Part shown: piece by piece, positions 23,350 to 35,645 of the stretch
Layout of the letters: each line of letters opens with the position of its first letter
Position numbering within the stretch: position 1 is the stretch's first letter
DNA from: Biscogniauxia marginata
Lineage: Eukaryota > Ascomycota > Sordariomycetes > Xylariales > Xylariaceae
Direction of reading: 5' to 3'
Assembly: GCA_022695795.1 (NCBI GenBank)
Contig: MU404080.1
Coordinates: 186,001-250,000, forward strand
DNA: 64,000 nt
Made by a program: the position numbers and the translations under genes
Notes under the pieces: model-generated
Told to the model about the DNA's origin: nothing
The model's input: only the letters and a program-made list of their open reading frames with translations
Databases searched by the model: none

Positions 23350-24502
23350 CTAGTCATCTTTAGTACCGTACCCCCGTGGAAGCCCATCCATAGGGTAAAA
23401 AAGGTAGTTCGGTTGCTCGAGGTCATTATATCCCTGTCTACCAACTTGAGATGGAGAACCACGGTCTCGATCGGGACTCAGATGCAAGGGCTCGTCGTCG
23501 GGAGGGGCTTGAAGCCAGGAAAAATCATTATCTACTTCGTGTCTTTCGCTGGTATCTCCCTCCACCCCTACGAACTGTGACGGTTCGTGTCTGACTGGCG
23601 TTAAGTTTGGATCGAACAGAGGGTATCGGGGGTATCTGGACGGCCGGGTCGGAGTCTCTGGTGGCTGCGGCGTTCGGTGAGGTAGGATGGGTGGGTTCAT
23701 ATATCTTGGCTCATGTGATGGATACCAAGGGGAGTGCGAACCGCAATAAATAGCCGCGGGCCTGAAGCCAGAATTCAGCGGGTAGAAGGGGTCGTGAGTG
23801 CTACCTGGTGGGGGGTCGTTCGCCATGTCTGGGAACGGCAGGCTAGAAGTTCCATTTAAGGCATCAAGGATATCACCACTTGGGGTAGAAGGAGGACCAG
23901 CGGCAGTATTGTTGCCGTATTTCACCTCTTTCGCCCCGTGTAGCGAAGTCCTATTCACGAGGAATACCTGGTAGCTCCCGTCGAGGGTAACAACTCCAAC
24001 TTCAGTAGGCAATACGCTACCACCAGCATGTTGGGACTCGGCAGCATCCGCGTCGTTGGCAAGTTTGACCGCCTTCATATCGAGACCTGCGAGGGCAGCA
24101 GGGGGCAGAGCTGGAAATTCCGTATCAGCGGCGAAGGATGTATCATCTAGGAGATACGACGGGATCGAGAACGCCAATGGCTTCTCGCCAATCGTCTTGC
24201 AAGGGACTTGATAGCTACCAGCATCTCCGGGAGTCTCGTTGATACGGCGCTTGATAACACGGTTAAAGCGAGTACTATCAGTGTGATTAGCTCTTCTATG
24301 CATATTCCTACTTATACATGAGTGCGAAGTCTAAAACTTACTGGAACGCTATTAGGGTTCGATTGTACCCCTTGCTCTTGAGATACTCTTCGACGCCCGT
24401 CCACCTCTTAACCCGTTTAGCGAAGTATCCGTTGGCACGACAAACGGCGATGAGGAGGTCTAGCTCTTCCTGGGCTGACCACACTGGCGAGTGTTGTGAC
24501 AT
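23350..24502 (-). CDS. Myb/SANT-like N-terminus, orphan low-complexity protein
   Basis: Two exons (24502-24342, 24295-23350) give 368 aa. Residues about 6-50 (VWSAQEELDLLIAVCRANGY, then KRWTGVEEYL) have the spaced aromatic and helical pattern of a Myb/SANT-like or trihelix DNA-binding domain, as in many lineage-specific fungal proteins. The rest is Pro/Asp/Ser-rich and probably disordered, with several PP-type motifs. The intron is 46 nt. An alternative acceptor 12 nt closer to the donor would also keep the frame (adding four residues) but leaves only 34 nt. No ortholog is recognised. The start ATG at 24502 is the first in frame after the leader. Confidence 0.7.
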
Positions 24503-25761
24503 GGTTGTCTGTGTATTGTGGTTGGTCTCGAGTTGAACGGCTGTTCTGTTGCTTGTGTGTTGAGGGTGTGGGAGAGGACATGGAGGATGGATCGAGAGAA
24601 GGGGAAATGACTGGATATAAATAATAGGTTTGAGATTCGGCTCAGAGATTTAGGAGTACCTTAACTGTTCCCAAGGCCCTGTGGGATGTCTGGCCGCGTT
24701 GACCAGGGAAACTACAATTTCAGAATCACTTGATTGCCTTAGCAACAATATAGGGGCAATGCTGCTAAGTGATGCTCTAAAAACTTGCTGTAACTAGGTA
24801 TATAATACTGCACTATAGGATTTTGAAGACACTGTAATGGGCCAGGCGTTATGGGTTTCAAGGCTGCTCAAGGCGGACACAGCGAGTTGCAAATGTATGC
24901 CTTATTATTTGCTAAGCGTCTTGGATAATGATAGGAGCATTCTACTCAGGCATTTTATGGGCATCTTGAAATTCTGCTAGCATTCGAAGAATCGTCCTCG
25001 ACTCTAAGCTAGGCTTCCAACTATTTTTGTTAGAAGCCTTGAACAGGTGGCGATACCTATACTGTTGCGGCGAATTTGAAATCCCTACCCGGAGTTTCAA
25101 CCACCTACCGAAATCCACATCCGTCTTAATATACTTCTAGCTGTTGATATACTGGTGGGATTTTCAATACTAGAATGCGCTTTTAATGCTTTCTAATCTT
25201 TACTATATTTTACGAGCAGCTCTATATATTAGTTGATACTAGAAACCCGCGGACAGGTATAGATGAGTGTGACTTAGTAGGAACTATATATGAGTAGGCT
25301 ATATTTTCTACCGAAACATCTAAATTATAGAAGCTAGATTGGGAGACTCGTCGACCAGTATTAACTTTCACCTTCTTCTCTGCCCGTAAGCTTGTGAGCG
25401 ATCTCTATCATTTTCAAGAACAGAGAAACTTTAACTTAATTGATAGCCATAGCTTAGACAATGCTCTTGTTTAGAGGGTCAAAAGAACACGCCTGCTCGT
25501 GATCGATATTTCTGAAAGCCCATCCTAAAAGACAACTTGTTCAGCTGTACATGTGTTCAACAAAGAAGTTGTTGGCCAAGCATGTGGCAATGACGTTGAA
25601 TCGGCGTTTGAAAGATTGCTCTCGAATATATATCTGCCAAATTTTCGTGATACTATTGCCTATAGAAAAACGAGCATCACACAACTACTATATAATTAAC
25701 ATACTAACTTTAGGACAACTCTGACATTCTGGTGAGAACACCGAGCTCTCGAGACTTTACC
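24503..25761. other. AT-rich intergenic region
   Basis: No gene seen. From about 24900 to 25700 the sequence is AT- and TA-rich, like decayed repeat DNA, but I can match it to nothing else in the window. Confidence 0.45.
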
Positions 25762-26382
25762 ATGACGAGTACAGCGATAACCAAGACTCCTCCAGCTTCC
25801 AGCGCCAAATCTACAAAAGATGAAGCGTCTCTGGAAATAACAACCAACGATGACCACAAGGAATGCTGCGCGTTTTTTGGCACTTCTCATCATGATGAGC
25901 ACAAGGCAGAACATCATGAAGGATCTCCACCTGACATGCCCAAACCCTGGCGCGAAGGATGGCAACGGCCACAGCGTCCCGAGGTCGACGAACTGAGCAA
26001 GAAAGGACTCGCAACTGCCTTCATGCTTGGACGGTTCGACGAGTTCCCGGAGCACTTCGACGACCCTTCGCTGACGGACGAGGAGAAGCTGCTCCGGCGC
26101 AAAAGGGCCGAGAGCACGATCCTCAGCGTCATGCGTCGGGAAGCTAGCCGTCTAGGCCTGGAGTGCCCGGAACACTACTCGACTGCTGCGGCCGAACGGG
26201 TTCTCGTAGCGCGGATCCGGCATAATCGCGAGCGTCAGCGCGCCAAGCGCCGCCGCTCTTCAGCAGTACGCCCTGTTGACCATGAGCATGAGAATGAGAA
26301 TGATGATTTTGGTAATATCGTGAAGAGTCTCGCGCGCATGGGGTTAGAATGGAAACCGCCGGTAGAGATGGAGTTGGATTAG
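25762..26382 (+). CDS. Hypothetical charged protein
   Basis: Single exon, 206 aa from ATG 25762; the frame extends ten codons upstream without an ATG. The protein is hydrophilic. It has a His/Glu-rich stretch at about 35-55 (HHDEHKAEHHEG), a central helical block with EGWQRPQRPEVDELSKKGL and LTDEEKLLRRKR, and a strongly basic helix (RIRHNRERQRAKRRRSSA) suggestive of a nuclear localisation signal. The C-terminus is acidic, then amphipathic. No family is recognised and no partner is suggested by the neighbours. Confidence 0.62.
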   Translation: MTSTAITKTPPASSAKSTKDEASLEITTNDDHKECCAFFGTSHHDEHKAEHHEGSPPDMPKPWREGWQRPQRPEVDELSKKGLATAFMLGRFDEFPEHFDDPSLTDEEKLLRRKRAESTILSVMRREASRLGLECPEHYSTAAAERVLVARIRHNRERQRAKRRRSSAVRPVDHEHENENDDFGNIVKSLARMGLEWKPPVEMELD

Positions 26383-27147
26383 TCTTCAGAGAGCGACTCC
26401 TCTTGACATCGTCGGAGCGTGTTATATTTCCGTTCCTATTACGTTGGGACTTGTAGACTCCCTCTCAAGTTTCAAAAGTAGTTGGTCAAAACCTCTTGTC
26501 TTAAATATTTCCTGGTGTCGTTTTTGCTTCTCAGTTACCTACTCTGTAGATATGTCTGAATTTAGGTAAGATATTTGAAATGTATTAATAACTTTTTGGC
26601 GGAATTCTGTAAATGGTATGTGTATACATCCGTAGGCACATAAGCGCACCACATGTACTTGATATATAAACGAAACGACTTCAATTATGGACTTATAAAT
26701 GTTAAAATGAGCCATAATACTCGTGAAATTGGTACTTGCTCCTGGCCCTCCTGGGTCAAGTTCTTGTCGAAGGGGATATGACGTGGTTTACGGTTTAAGG
26801 GCGTTTGATTATTAAGTGCATGTAAATTGGCTATAGCTCCGATAAGATAAAGCTACCCCTCTGTCCCGCATACTGTCTCACTCAGTAGATCGCATATTAC
26901 GTATTCAGTGACTACCCTAACCTAGGTAGGTAGTTACTAGGTTGGATTAATAAATAAAGGCAACAAAACGATGACATAAACCGCTAGACCTACTGTTTGA
27001 CAGATACACACCACACGCATTTAACTTGCCTTCCTTTAAGCAACAGAACCTCCGACTATCCTAGATAGATTCTTTACCCACCATCTTGCGCATTAACTAG
27101 CTACATTGACTAATATCGAAACTCAATTGATTTACCATACCATCGCG
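26383..27147. other. Intergenic region
   Basis: AT-rich, with one ACCTAGGTAGGTAG motif at about 26930. No gene seen. Confidence 0.45.
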
Positions 27148-28340
27148 ATGGCGACGAATCCACTAAACCCGTCGGCCGTGCTCCAGTCCATGGCCGATGC
27201 GCTATCAACACATGCTCAAGGCGATACGACTTCGGACCTTAGCAGTTCTCACGAGGCGCTGGCCTTGTTCACACATGCATGTATGGCCTCGCTAGGCTTC
27301 CGCCTCTTGGGCTTTGATGAGGACAAGACAGACGGTGCGTCCCTTTCCCGGTATCTATATCGTCCATCAAATTGCTCACGTCACCAATAGAAGCACTATG
27401 CCACGAATTAGCCCCACGATTGCCCCCCAACTGGAATGCGTCCTTCAACAGCAACGCCTTCGTATATGCACACCAGCAGTCGGCCCTTCGTTTCATCATC
27501 AAGATTGATCGAATGGGAGGCAAGGCTGAGATTCGCGGACTAGCCATCAACGACGAGCGTATCGCACGACTTGAGATCCCCATCAAGGACTTCATCTCCA
27601 ACGCCGCCCTCCCCGTCCGTATAACTATAACAGAAGAAGGAACGGAGGACCGCTCTGATTTGCCACAGAAATTCCGAGATGTCTTCATCTCGGAGAGTCG
27701 CATCACTGACCTCGCCACCTTGATCAAGATCAATATCATCCAGAAGTTGCTACCATCGCTGCAGAAAGAAGGCTACGAGGAATCCCCCGACGATAGGGCT
27801 GCCCGCGACGATGCTGACGATGCCGGTCGTAGACCCCCGAGACAGCCGGTTATGCCTGATCCGCTTCCCCAGCCTGCACAGCCATATCCATTCAACGATC
27901 CTCTGAACCCACCTCCTCGCAACCCAATTCCGGCTGGTGACTTTCCACCCCCGGGCTTTGAAGATCCCTATGACATCAACCGCCCCCTCCGAGGTCCTGC
28001 ACCACCCGGCCGAACGCCATTCGGAAATATCGGGGCGGACGATTTGAATCCGCCCGGCTTGGGGCCCCATGACCCACTTCGTCCCGGACTAGGGATTGGC
28101 GGAGGACTACCGAGACCTGGCGGAAACCGGGGGATGCATCCAACGTTTGACGATCCTCTACTTGGAGGAGATGGTGGGTTTGGAGGTGAATTTGACCCTC
28201 AAGTGCCGCCTGGAGCCCGGTATGACCCCCTGGGACCAGGTGGTCTGCCTCGACTAGGAGGTCGCCACCCCCGTGGAGGTGGTAATGGCCCATTCGGCGG
28301 CGGCGGCTTTGGAGGGTTCGGTGGTGGAGATATCATCTAA
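27148..28340 (+). CDS. PI31-like proteasome regulator
   Basis: Two exons (27148-27334, 27391-28340; 56-nt intron) encode 378 aa. The N-terminal FP domain (about residues 1-150) contains HEALALFTHACMASLGFRLLG, LPPNWN, YAHQQSALRFIIKIDRMGGKAEIRGLAI and KFRDVFISESRITDLATLI, matching PI31 (human PSMF1, yeast Fub1). The C-terminal half is Pro-rich then Gly-rich, with GADDLNPPGLGPHDPL and repeated FDDPL/YDPLGPGG motifs. PI31 binds 20S proteasomes and influences assembly and activity. The C-terminus ends GGGDII, so the hydrophobic-Tyr-X tail known from animal PI31 is not visible. It converges with rev7; the two 3' ends are 296 bp apart. Confidence 0.85.
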
Positions 28341-28636
28341 ATGAGAATAAGTGTCAGTCAGGTATGGCAATTGTTCCTGGAGTGAAATACATTCTAAATC
28401 AACGGGGAAGATGAATGGTACTACAAGGTAACAGTGCTACGACAAAAATGCGATGCAAGGATCAGGACCAAGGGTGGTGAAGATACTGTAAACAAATTGT
28501 ATTATCAAAAAGGGGGAAGTCCCGCTTGATGAGTGAATGAAATAAAAAGTTTACCTTATGGATTGATGTCCCGCGAATATAGTCATGGTATACATGAACG
28601 AATGCCGGGTGTCAAAGACGTCTCATGTGACAACCC

Positions 28637-29524
28637 CTACTCGTTAGACGATGTCAGAGTCGATGATAACTCGCCCTTAGCCTTACCCTCCTCTACCCAG
28701 CATTCGAAAAATAAAGGGCCGGCCTCTACGGCACGAAGGGGGGTTGTCTTGGCACCGCCGATATCTTCACCCGGTTCTGGCCTCTCTTTTGATTTGGTCT
28801 GCAAATTGGGTTGCGTTGGCACCCATGGTTGCGGGTGCTTGTCTCGATTAGTACCGACCTATGAATAGAGGAAAGTAGTCGTAGTAATATAGGCTTATGA
28901 AACACTCACTCCGATGGGAGCCTCGCCTTCATCCCGTAATTCGACGGCAACAGTGAAAGTGCAGCCCTCGGGCAGCGGGGCCATCTTCTCGCCGGCATAA
29001 GCCAGTCTCCTGACCGCGGCGCGTAGCTGCTCATCGACATCTGTCCAGTTCACCCTCCCGTCCGCGCCACCATCGGTCCCGTCTGCGCGTCCCTCAACCC
29101 CCTCGACAATGTCACCAACCCTCTCTCGGCTCTTGCCCTTGCTGCCGCCGCCGCCGCCTACGCCCTCCTTGACGCCCTTCCAGGCCGGGAAACCGCCCAC
29201 GTCGAACATCCAGCGCTCCATGACGCGGGCCCGACCATCGTGGATGACGACGGCAACGCGCTCGACAACGCCCAGCACGAGCTGGGCACGGACGGCGTCG
29301 ACGGCGTCGCGGATCCAGGAGCACAGCCTCGGGTGGCGCGACTGGTGGACGGGCAGGTTGTAGGCGCGGCTCGTGAGGAAGGTCTGCGCCGGGTAGAGGG
29401 AGCGGTAGTACAGGATGTTGTGGATGCAGACGGTGAGGAACTGGGTAAAGGAGGCCAGGAGGTGGGACGCCTGGGAGAGTGGGATGGATGGGCCGGCTTC
29501 GGGTGGTTGATTTTCTGGATACAT
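28637..29524 (-). CDS. rev7: HORMA-domain protein Rev7 (DNA polymerase zeta subunit)
   Basis: Two exons (29524-28910, 28858-28637; 51-nt intron) encode 278 aa. The HORMA fold is visible: SQASHLLASFTQFLTVCIHNILYYRSLYP, LCSWIRDAVDAVRAQL, ERVAVVIHD, ERWMFDVG and, after splicing, the safety-belt end VEAGPLFFECWVEEGKAK. Rev7/Mad2L2 bridges Rev3 and Rev1 in translesion synthesis. A Gly-rich then Asp-rich insertion (about residues 125-165, GVGGGGGSKGKS then TDGGADG) separates the two halves of the domain. The start ATG at 29524 is chosen because the upstream extension has no ATG. It is divergent from kap114 across 830 bp. Confidence 0.87.
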
Positions 29525-30354
29525 TTTTACTTTCCACCTTTTTCTCTTCTCTTTTTTTTTTTTCCTCTGCCTCTTTAAAAATTCAAGAATGATGGTTTTT
29601 TTATGCACAAAACTGGACTGATATAATAATTAGTGTAGCATGTGTTCCTCGTCGTACGTATCTTGGCTATCGGCTTAGGTAGACCTAGTAAGGCTTATGC
29701 ATGTCGCATAATGTAAGGAGGACGCGTTGAGGGGCAGAATTCGGGAGATCAACCCCGCGTTAAAACAAACGCCTGCTCACATGATATGCAGCCTCGATAC
29801 AACGGTAGATATCACATTATCGAGTTCTTATAGGGCAGTGGATAAACAATACACAAAATCCCCGCTTGCCGTCCATTTTATACGTGAAATCGAACGAACC
29901 AGCAGTGGCCATTGTGCCGGGTGAATTGTTGTTTGAGTGATCACTTGAAATAGTCAGCATAAGAAGCAATTGAAGACCTGCTGCGTTGAAGAGCTATTCA
30001 ATTCAGATCGGTGTCTAAGAGCATAACCCAGGACCTTCCATGTCTTACTAGGAGATCGGCAGCAGCAGCACCAAACGCGTTCAACGCGCAGACCCTTGGC
30101 GGGGAAGTTTATGCATAGGCGCCCCTTCCCAACTGTTAGCTACCTAGTTATCTGACCGCCTGGAAGGTGCAGAGGACACAAACATCAGATTATCCAAAAT
30201 ACATACCTGTCGAGGCAGCCACCCACGATAACAACCTTACCTCTTACATCACCCTCCCCTCCCCCTCTGCTAAAAACAAGTCTTCCGCCACTCGATCACC
30301 GTTTGACCTGACTCGACCATCGGATCGCGCACAACCAAATTGTGAGGTTCCACA
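29525..30354. promoter_or_regulatory. Divergent promoter region of rev7 and kap114
   Basis: An 830-bp gap between two start codons that point away from each other. An A/T-rich pyrimidine tract directly precedes rev7 (about 29545-29580) and a C/T-rich tract precedes kap114 (about 30245-30275). No specific site is named. Confidence 0.4.
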
Positions 30355-33300
30355 ATGGAGGACCAACTCGTCCAGGTCCTAGCAAACACCCAGCTGCCCG
30401 CCGAGGGCCCCAGGAAGCAGGCCGAGATCGACTTGAAGCATGCCCAGACCAATCCCGCATACCCTCTGTCTCTAGCCAACATCAGCCGCCACACGTCCAT
30501 CTCGCTCGAGATCCGTCAGGCTGCACTGTCGGCCCTGCGCATATTCATCGAGAAGAACTGGAGCGGGGAGGGAGACGATGGCCCCACCATCCCCATCGCC
30601 GACAATGTCAAGGACCAGATCAGGCCAATGGTCCTCGACCTCGCCATCAATTCGGACGACGACAGGAAGGTCAAGACTGCTGCTAGGTATGACGTCCGAA
30701 GAGCACGAAGAGCACGAGGAGCTCGTGTTCAATTTCTCCTTTGTTGCGCCTCGCAAGCCCCACCCTCATCTCCTGAGACAAGCTACCTACCTGTCTTGTC
30801 TTCCCATGCGTCTGAGCCAATGTCTGACGGTTTTGTATAAAGCTATGCTGTAGGCAAGATTGCGAATGTCGACTTCCCCGAACAATGGCCCGCCCTGCTC
30901 CCGACATTGCTCAGTATCATCCCCACCGGCAGCGATGGACAGCTCCACGGTGCCCTCAGGGTCCTCAGCGACCTCGTCGAGGAGAGCTTGAGCGACGACC
31001 AGTTCTTCTCGATGGCCCAGGATATCGTCAAGGTCGTCTACGACGTCGCCCTCAACGACAACCGGAAGCCCATCCTGCGCGCACTCGCCGTCTCCGTCTT
31101 CCGAGGCACCTTCGACCTCATGGATACTGTCAAGGATGAACACCCCAAGGAGGTTCAGGCATTTGCTGACCAGGCCTTGAAGGGCTGGTTCCCATTCTTC
31201 CACCAGACGATGAAGCTACGACTACCTGACCGAGATCCCCAAACACCCGCCCAACCGGATACCTGGAACGGAATAATCGCTCTCAAGCTGCAGGTTGTGA
31301 AGTGTCTCCTAAAGCTAAAGGTCGTCTTTGCCAACCTCCTGCTTCCCGAGACACCTGCTTTCTTCCAGTCTATCTGGGAAGAATTGTCACTCCTCGAGCT
31401 GCCGTACGAGCAGATGTATCTGGAGAATGAGGCGCAGGGTAGGCTTGAAGACTCGGACGGCCTTCCCTACACCCTCGACTTCCTCGTGTTGGAGGAGCTC
31501 GACTTTTTGAACGGCTGCATGCGGGCACCGCCCGTCAGAAAGGAGCTTGAGGCACAGCTGAGCGCTCACGCTGCGGCACATGAGGTGCCATGGATAGTGG
31601 ATCTCATGAAGCTCATGACATCGTATGCCCGCATCACTCGGGAAGAAGAAGAGCTGTGGGATATCGACGTGTCGCTTTACCTCGCAGAGGAGCAATCCGT
31701 CAGCGCGAACTATACCCCTCGGACTGCTTGTGGAGACCTCCTCATCAAGTTGGGCGAATGGCTAAATCAGAAAGCACTGGAGGGTCATTTTGCCCATACA
31801 AAATCCCTATTCACCGAAAATGCGCCGTGGAGAAGACTGGAGGCTGCTCTCTACTTGCTCAACATGCTTCTAGGCGACTTTCTCGACTGCGATAAGCCTA
31901 TTCCACCGGAACTAGGTCAGGCCTACCTCGAACTGGTCAACTATGCTATCAACCGCCCTGCCGAGCCGCTGCTGCGAGCCCGTGGTTATCTGGTCGCCGG
32001 TGTCTTGGCACAAAGCAATGGTGCGGCCGCTGCGCTCATGGAACGAACCATTGAAGCAATCACATCGGAGCCCTCAGAGCTTGTGCAAGTTGCCTGCATC
32101 AAGGCAATCGAAGGATTTATCAGCAGCGAGATAGCCAATGTGGCTGGCAACACCCAAATCCAGACTCAGGTGGTCAACGCCATCAACCAGTGGATGTCCG
32201 CAAAGGATATGACCGAAATTGAGGACGCTGACGATTTGCTCGCTACCTTAGCTGAGACGCTCCGAGCTGCCATCAACATCGACAAACGGGTAACAGTTTC
32301 GACTGAGGTCCCTGCTCTCGACCTCCTGTTCCTTATTGCGAAGCATGGGTCGACGAACTTACAGGTATGGTTCTCATTCCGTACGACATCTATTCGTCGT
32401 CTGCTCGGTCACATTCGGCAACCCCAGGAATATTAGGTATCTATTGAAACAATGCTAATCGATGGCTCTTTATTAGGTCACGATGCTTATTTGCGAGGCA
32501 TTCGAGGATATCGTACAGACCATGTCTGACCCGGCATCTTACCAGGCCCTCTGCCAGAAAGTCTTGCCTACATTGACTGGTGCATTCAGCGTCGCTGATG
32601 TCACCTCGGACGACCCACTTGTCACTGTCAGTTCTTCACTTCATGACATACATTCTATCTATACTACTGCCTAGACGACAACTAACAAGTATTATACCAT
32701 AGTTTGCTACTGAGTTGATGGCTTCGCTCACGCAATACGGTTCAGAACCTCTCCCTCCTGGACTCGTGGCAGCTGTGTTGCCCAAGCTAACTCGGTTGCT
32801 CATGGAGAGTAACGAAGGTGAGATTTTGAGACCGGGTGCCGAATCTGTCAAGTATTTGTTAGCCCACGACCACGAGCAAATGTTCAACTACCGTGATGAG
32901 AACCAACGATCCGGTTTGGAAACTTGTCTTCACATTATTGATCGATTACTCGGGACCTCAATCGAAGACAATGCCGCATCCGAGGTTGGTGGGCTTGCTG
33001 CCGAACTTGTCGAGAAAGCAGGCCACGAGCGACTCGGTCCATTCTTGCCACAGCTTCTTCAGGCTGTCGCCAACCGGCTGGCCACCGCCGAGGCTGCGAC
33101 TTTCATCCAGTCTCTCATTTTGGTCTTTGCGAGACTCTCCCTCGTGGGCGCTCACGATGTTGTCGAGTTTTTAAGCGGCATTCAAATCAACGGGCAAAGC
33201 GGCCTCCAGGTCGTATTGGGCAAGTGGTTGGAGAACTCTGTCAACTTTGCCGGCTACGATGAGATCAGACAGAAGTAAGTCTTGTCCTCCTCCTGATAAT

Positions 33301-33891
33301 AGATACCCAGAGGCTAATTCTGTTCGCAGCGTCATCGCGCTGTCAAAGCTGTATTCTTTGAATGATCCTCGTGTAGCTCAGACACTGGTCAAGGGTGACA
33401 TGATAATGCCCGCGAGCGACAGGATCATGACACGCTCGCGCAGTAAGCAGAGTAATTCTCTTGAGACCTCTTATACCATGCCATTACTAAATCTTCCCGC
33501 AGATCCTGACCAATTCACCATTATTCCCGCGCCTCTCAAGATCTTGAAGGTATTGATAGAGGAGCTTCTATCGGCGTCTGGTATAACCAGCGCTGCCAAT
33601 GCTGCAGCTGCGGCCGCTGCCGAATTTGCAAATGAAGACAACGATGATGACGGCTGGGAAGACGACCCAGATGCTATTGATCTGAATCTTGGTAGCACCA
33701 AGAACGATCTCATGGGTTACTTGGATGCCAGCAATATGCGTCACCGTGATGACGAGACTCAACAGTACCTCACGGAGTTCTTTGTCACTGCTGCGCGTGA
33801 CAACATTGCAGGTTTTAGCGAATGGTACAACAGCCTTACGGAAAGTGAGAAGGGCAAGCTAGGCGAGATGGCCAATTCCCAGCAGCCCTAG
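30355..33891 (+). CDS. kap114: Importin-beta family karyopherin Kap114 / importin-9
   Basis: Six exons (30355-30686, 30843-32364, 32477-32626, 32703-33274, 33330-33442, 33503-33891) give 1,025 aa, the expected length. The N-terminal importin-beta domain is present (EGPRKQAEIDLKHAQTNPAY, ISLEIRQAALSALRIFIEKNW, KIANVDFPEQWPALLPTLL), followed by HEAT-type repeats. An acidic loop near the C-terminus (NEDNDDDGWEDDPD) and the end DNIAGFSEWYNSLTESEK match Kap114. In yeast Kap114 imports TBP, histones H2A-H2B and Nap1; assigned here by family. The fifth intron is 60 nt with no in-frame stop, so its retention would add 20 residues without a frameshift. The first intron is 156 nt. Confidence 0.9.
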
Positions 33892-35113
33892 GACGGGCGC
33901 TTCGGCTCTCGTGAATCAACGCCTAAAGCCTCGGCAGGTGGATCACAAACTCTCTCTCACCTGGACTGAGACTAGACGCTTTTTTTTCCTATTCCTAAAA
34001 AATCAGGTAGTGTGCTAAGTAACGATGCTCAATGAGGTAGATTTTTACATGAGGCTATCGTTTGAGCATTTGCACTGGGTGAAAGAGAAAAGGGGGGAGG
34101 CTCGTCCGCCTAAAAAAGAAAATGGAATGGGGGCGATGAGATGTCTCTATAGTGATATTGCTATGAATTGGCAGCCTTCTTTTGGCCGGGTTTTTCATAA
34201 TCACGATAGTAGTAGACAGCGTGCTGGCTGCTAGCACGAAGAGAACGACCCAGGTCGTAGAACTGGTATAGATCCGAAGGAGAGCCGAAAATATATATAT
34301 GAGAAATGCGTTCGAGTATTGTGTTCTATGCATAGTTGTGATTCCCGCTTCAGTCTGAACTAGATTGGAACTGTTGATTCGGTTTCTGTAAGACATTCGG
34401 GTTACTTGATGCTATAGGTTCCTAGGATATTATGCCGCATTTTAAGTCGGTGGCGGGGATGAGGTTCCTGATACATATATTTTATCATAGCATACCTAGT
34501 AACGCCCTTATTCTATTACTCTAGAAACACGATGTTATAAGCGCCCAGCCATGGCTCGTCGCAAAAGTCAGATGATTGAAGAAGCCCATACTAAGGTAAG
34601 AATACTAGATAGCAGCAGATGTGCAACATATTGCTATTGTAAAATGCGAGTTATGCAAGAAGAACCACCCCTTTTTCTATAGGAGGTGGGTACGCAACAT
34701 CATATACGGTGGTGCCTACCACGTTGCCGGTAGGTAGATGGCTAGTGTAGTAGTTCACTTAAAGATCGATAGGAAATCTAGAATGGCCGCTAGGCAATAC
34801 CAAGCCGTGACAGGAACCGCCGAGCTTTAAGCGAACAGCAGTGCTACCTACCGCGAAGCCAAGTTGGAACCGAACCCCCGGAGCAACCCCTCCTCTCCCT
34901 GTCCCTTCCGATTCGGTCCGTGAAATTACTCCTTTTGGGAAACCAAACTGGCCGTCCCGCAAGGGGGTCAGTCATATAGAAGTTAAAATAAAGCCGGTTT
35001 TCTCCCAAACCGACTCCTCCCCCTCTGATTCTTTTTTTTTTTTTTCCAATTCCCCGGTTCTTTCGGTTTGTTTCTGCATGCCTGTGATGATAATGATCTC
35101 CTGTTGGGTTAAA
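33892..35113. other. Intergenic region leading into the accessory segment
   Basis: kap114 3' region, then AT-rich sequence. A poly-T tract of about 14 lies near 35031-35045. No gene seen. Confidence 0.4.
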
Positions 35114-35376
35114 TGTCACACGGAATGACACCTGTAGGCGCCACCAAGATTAGTCATAAGCCAAAAGACTATTAGAAATACTAGATAATAGAGATAAATT
35201 TAATGGTACTAACGTGTGTAGGATGAGAGATGCCTCAAGCAGTAGACTATGTATATATAAGCAGTAGATTCCCGGAGGACCTTATAACTAAACTTTGACT
35301 CTTAAGTCCCTTAAGACTAAAGAGGATTATTAGTTAAATTTAAACTATGGTTCTAAGTCTAGCAGCCCTTGTCACA
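35114..35376 (+). mobile_element. Solo LTR, internally deleted and RIP-like (copy A)
   Basis: Begins TGTCACACGG and ends CCTTGTCACA, i.e. TG..CA like an LTR. It aligns at both ends with the 484-bp copy at 37206-37689 but lacks about 220 bp from the middle. Flanks TTAAA (35109-35113) and TTAAG (35377-35381) look like a 5-bp target-site duplication with one later change. Several positions where the other copy has TG or CA read TA here, for example CTTGAG versus CTTAAG. Confidence 0.75.
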
Positions 35377-35645
35377 TTAAGAGATGATGGATGGATGGCA
35401 TGGGTGTTTATTTCAGCTTGTGGTCTAGTGATATGTTTACCATCCCTATGTATTCCTGAAGGTCAACAACTTGGGTGTAAATCTTCGAGAGGTGGTTCAA
35501 TCCAGCTTATTGCAATGCTTACGGCTCTTTTCTTTCATCTCACGTTTCACCCTTCTACGATTGTAAACCCCCCGGATGCCATAGTGATTTTCTGTTTATC
35601 CCCTTACTAGGAATTAAATGCTACAGGACGACTTCAAAACTATTA
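35377..35645. other. Spacer between LTR copy A and the first paralog
   Basis: No gene seen. Not visibly similar to the equivalent spacer beside copy B. Confidence 0.4.
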
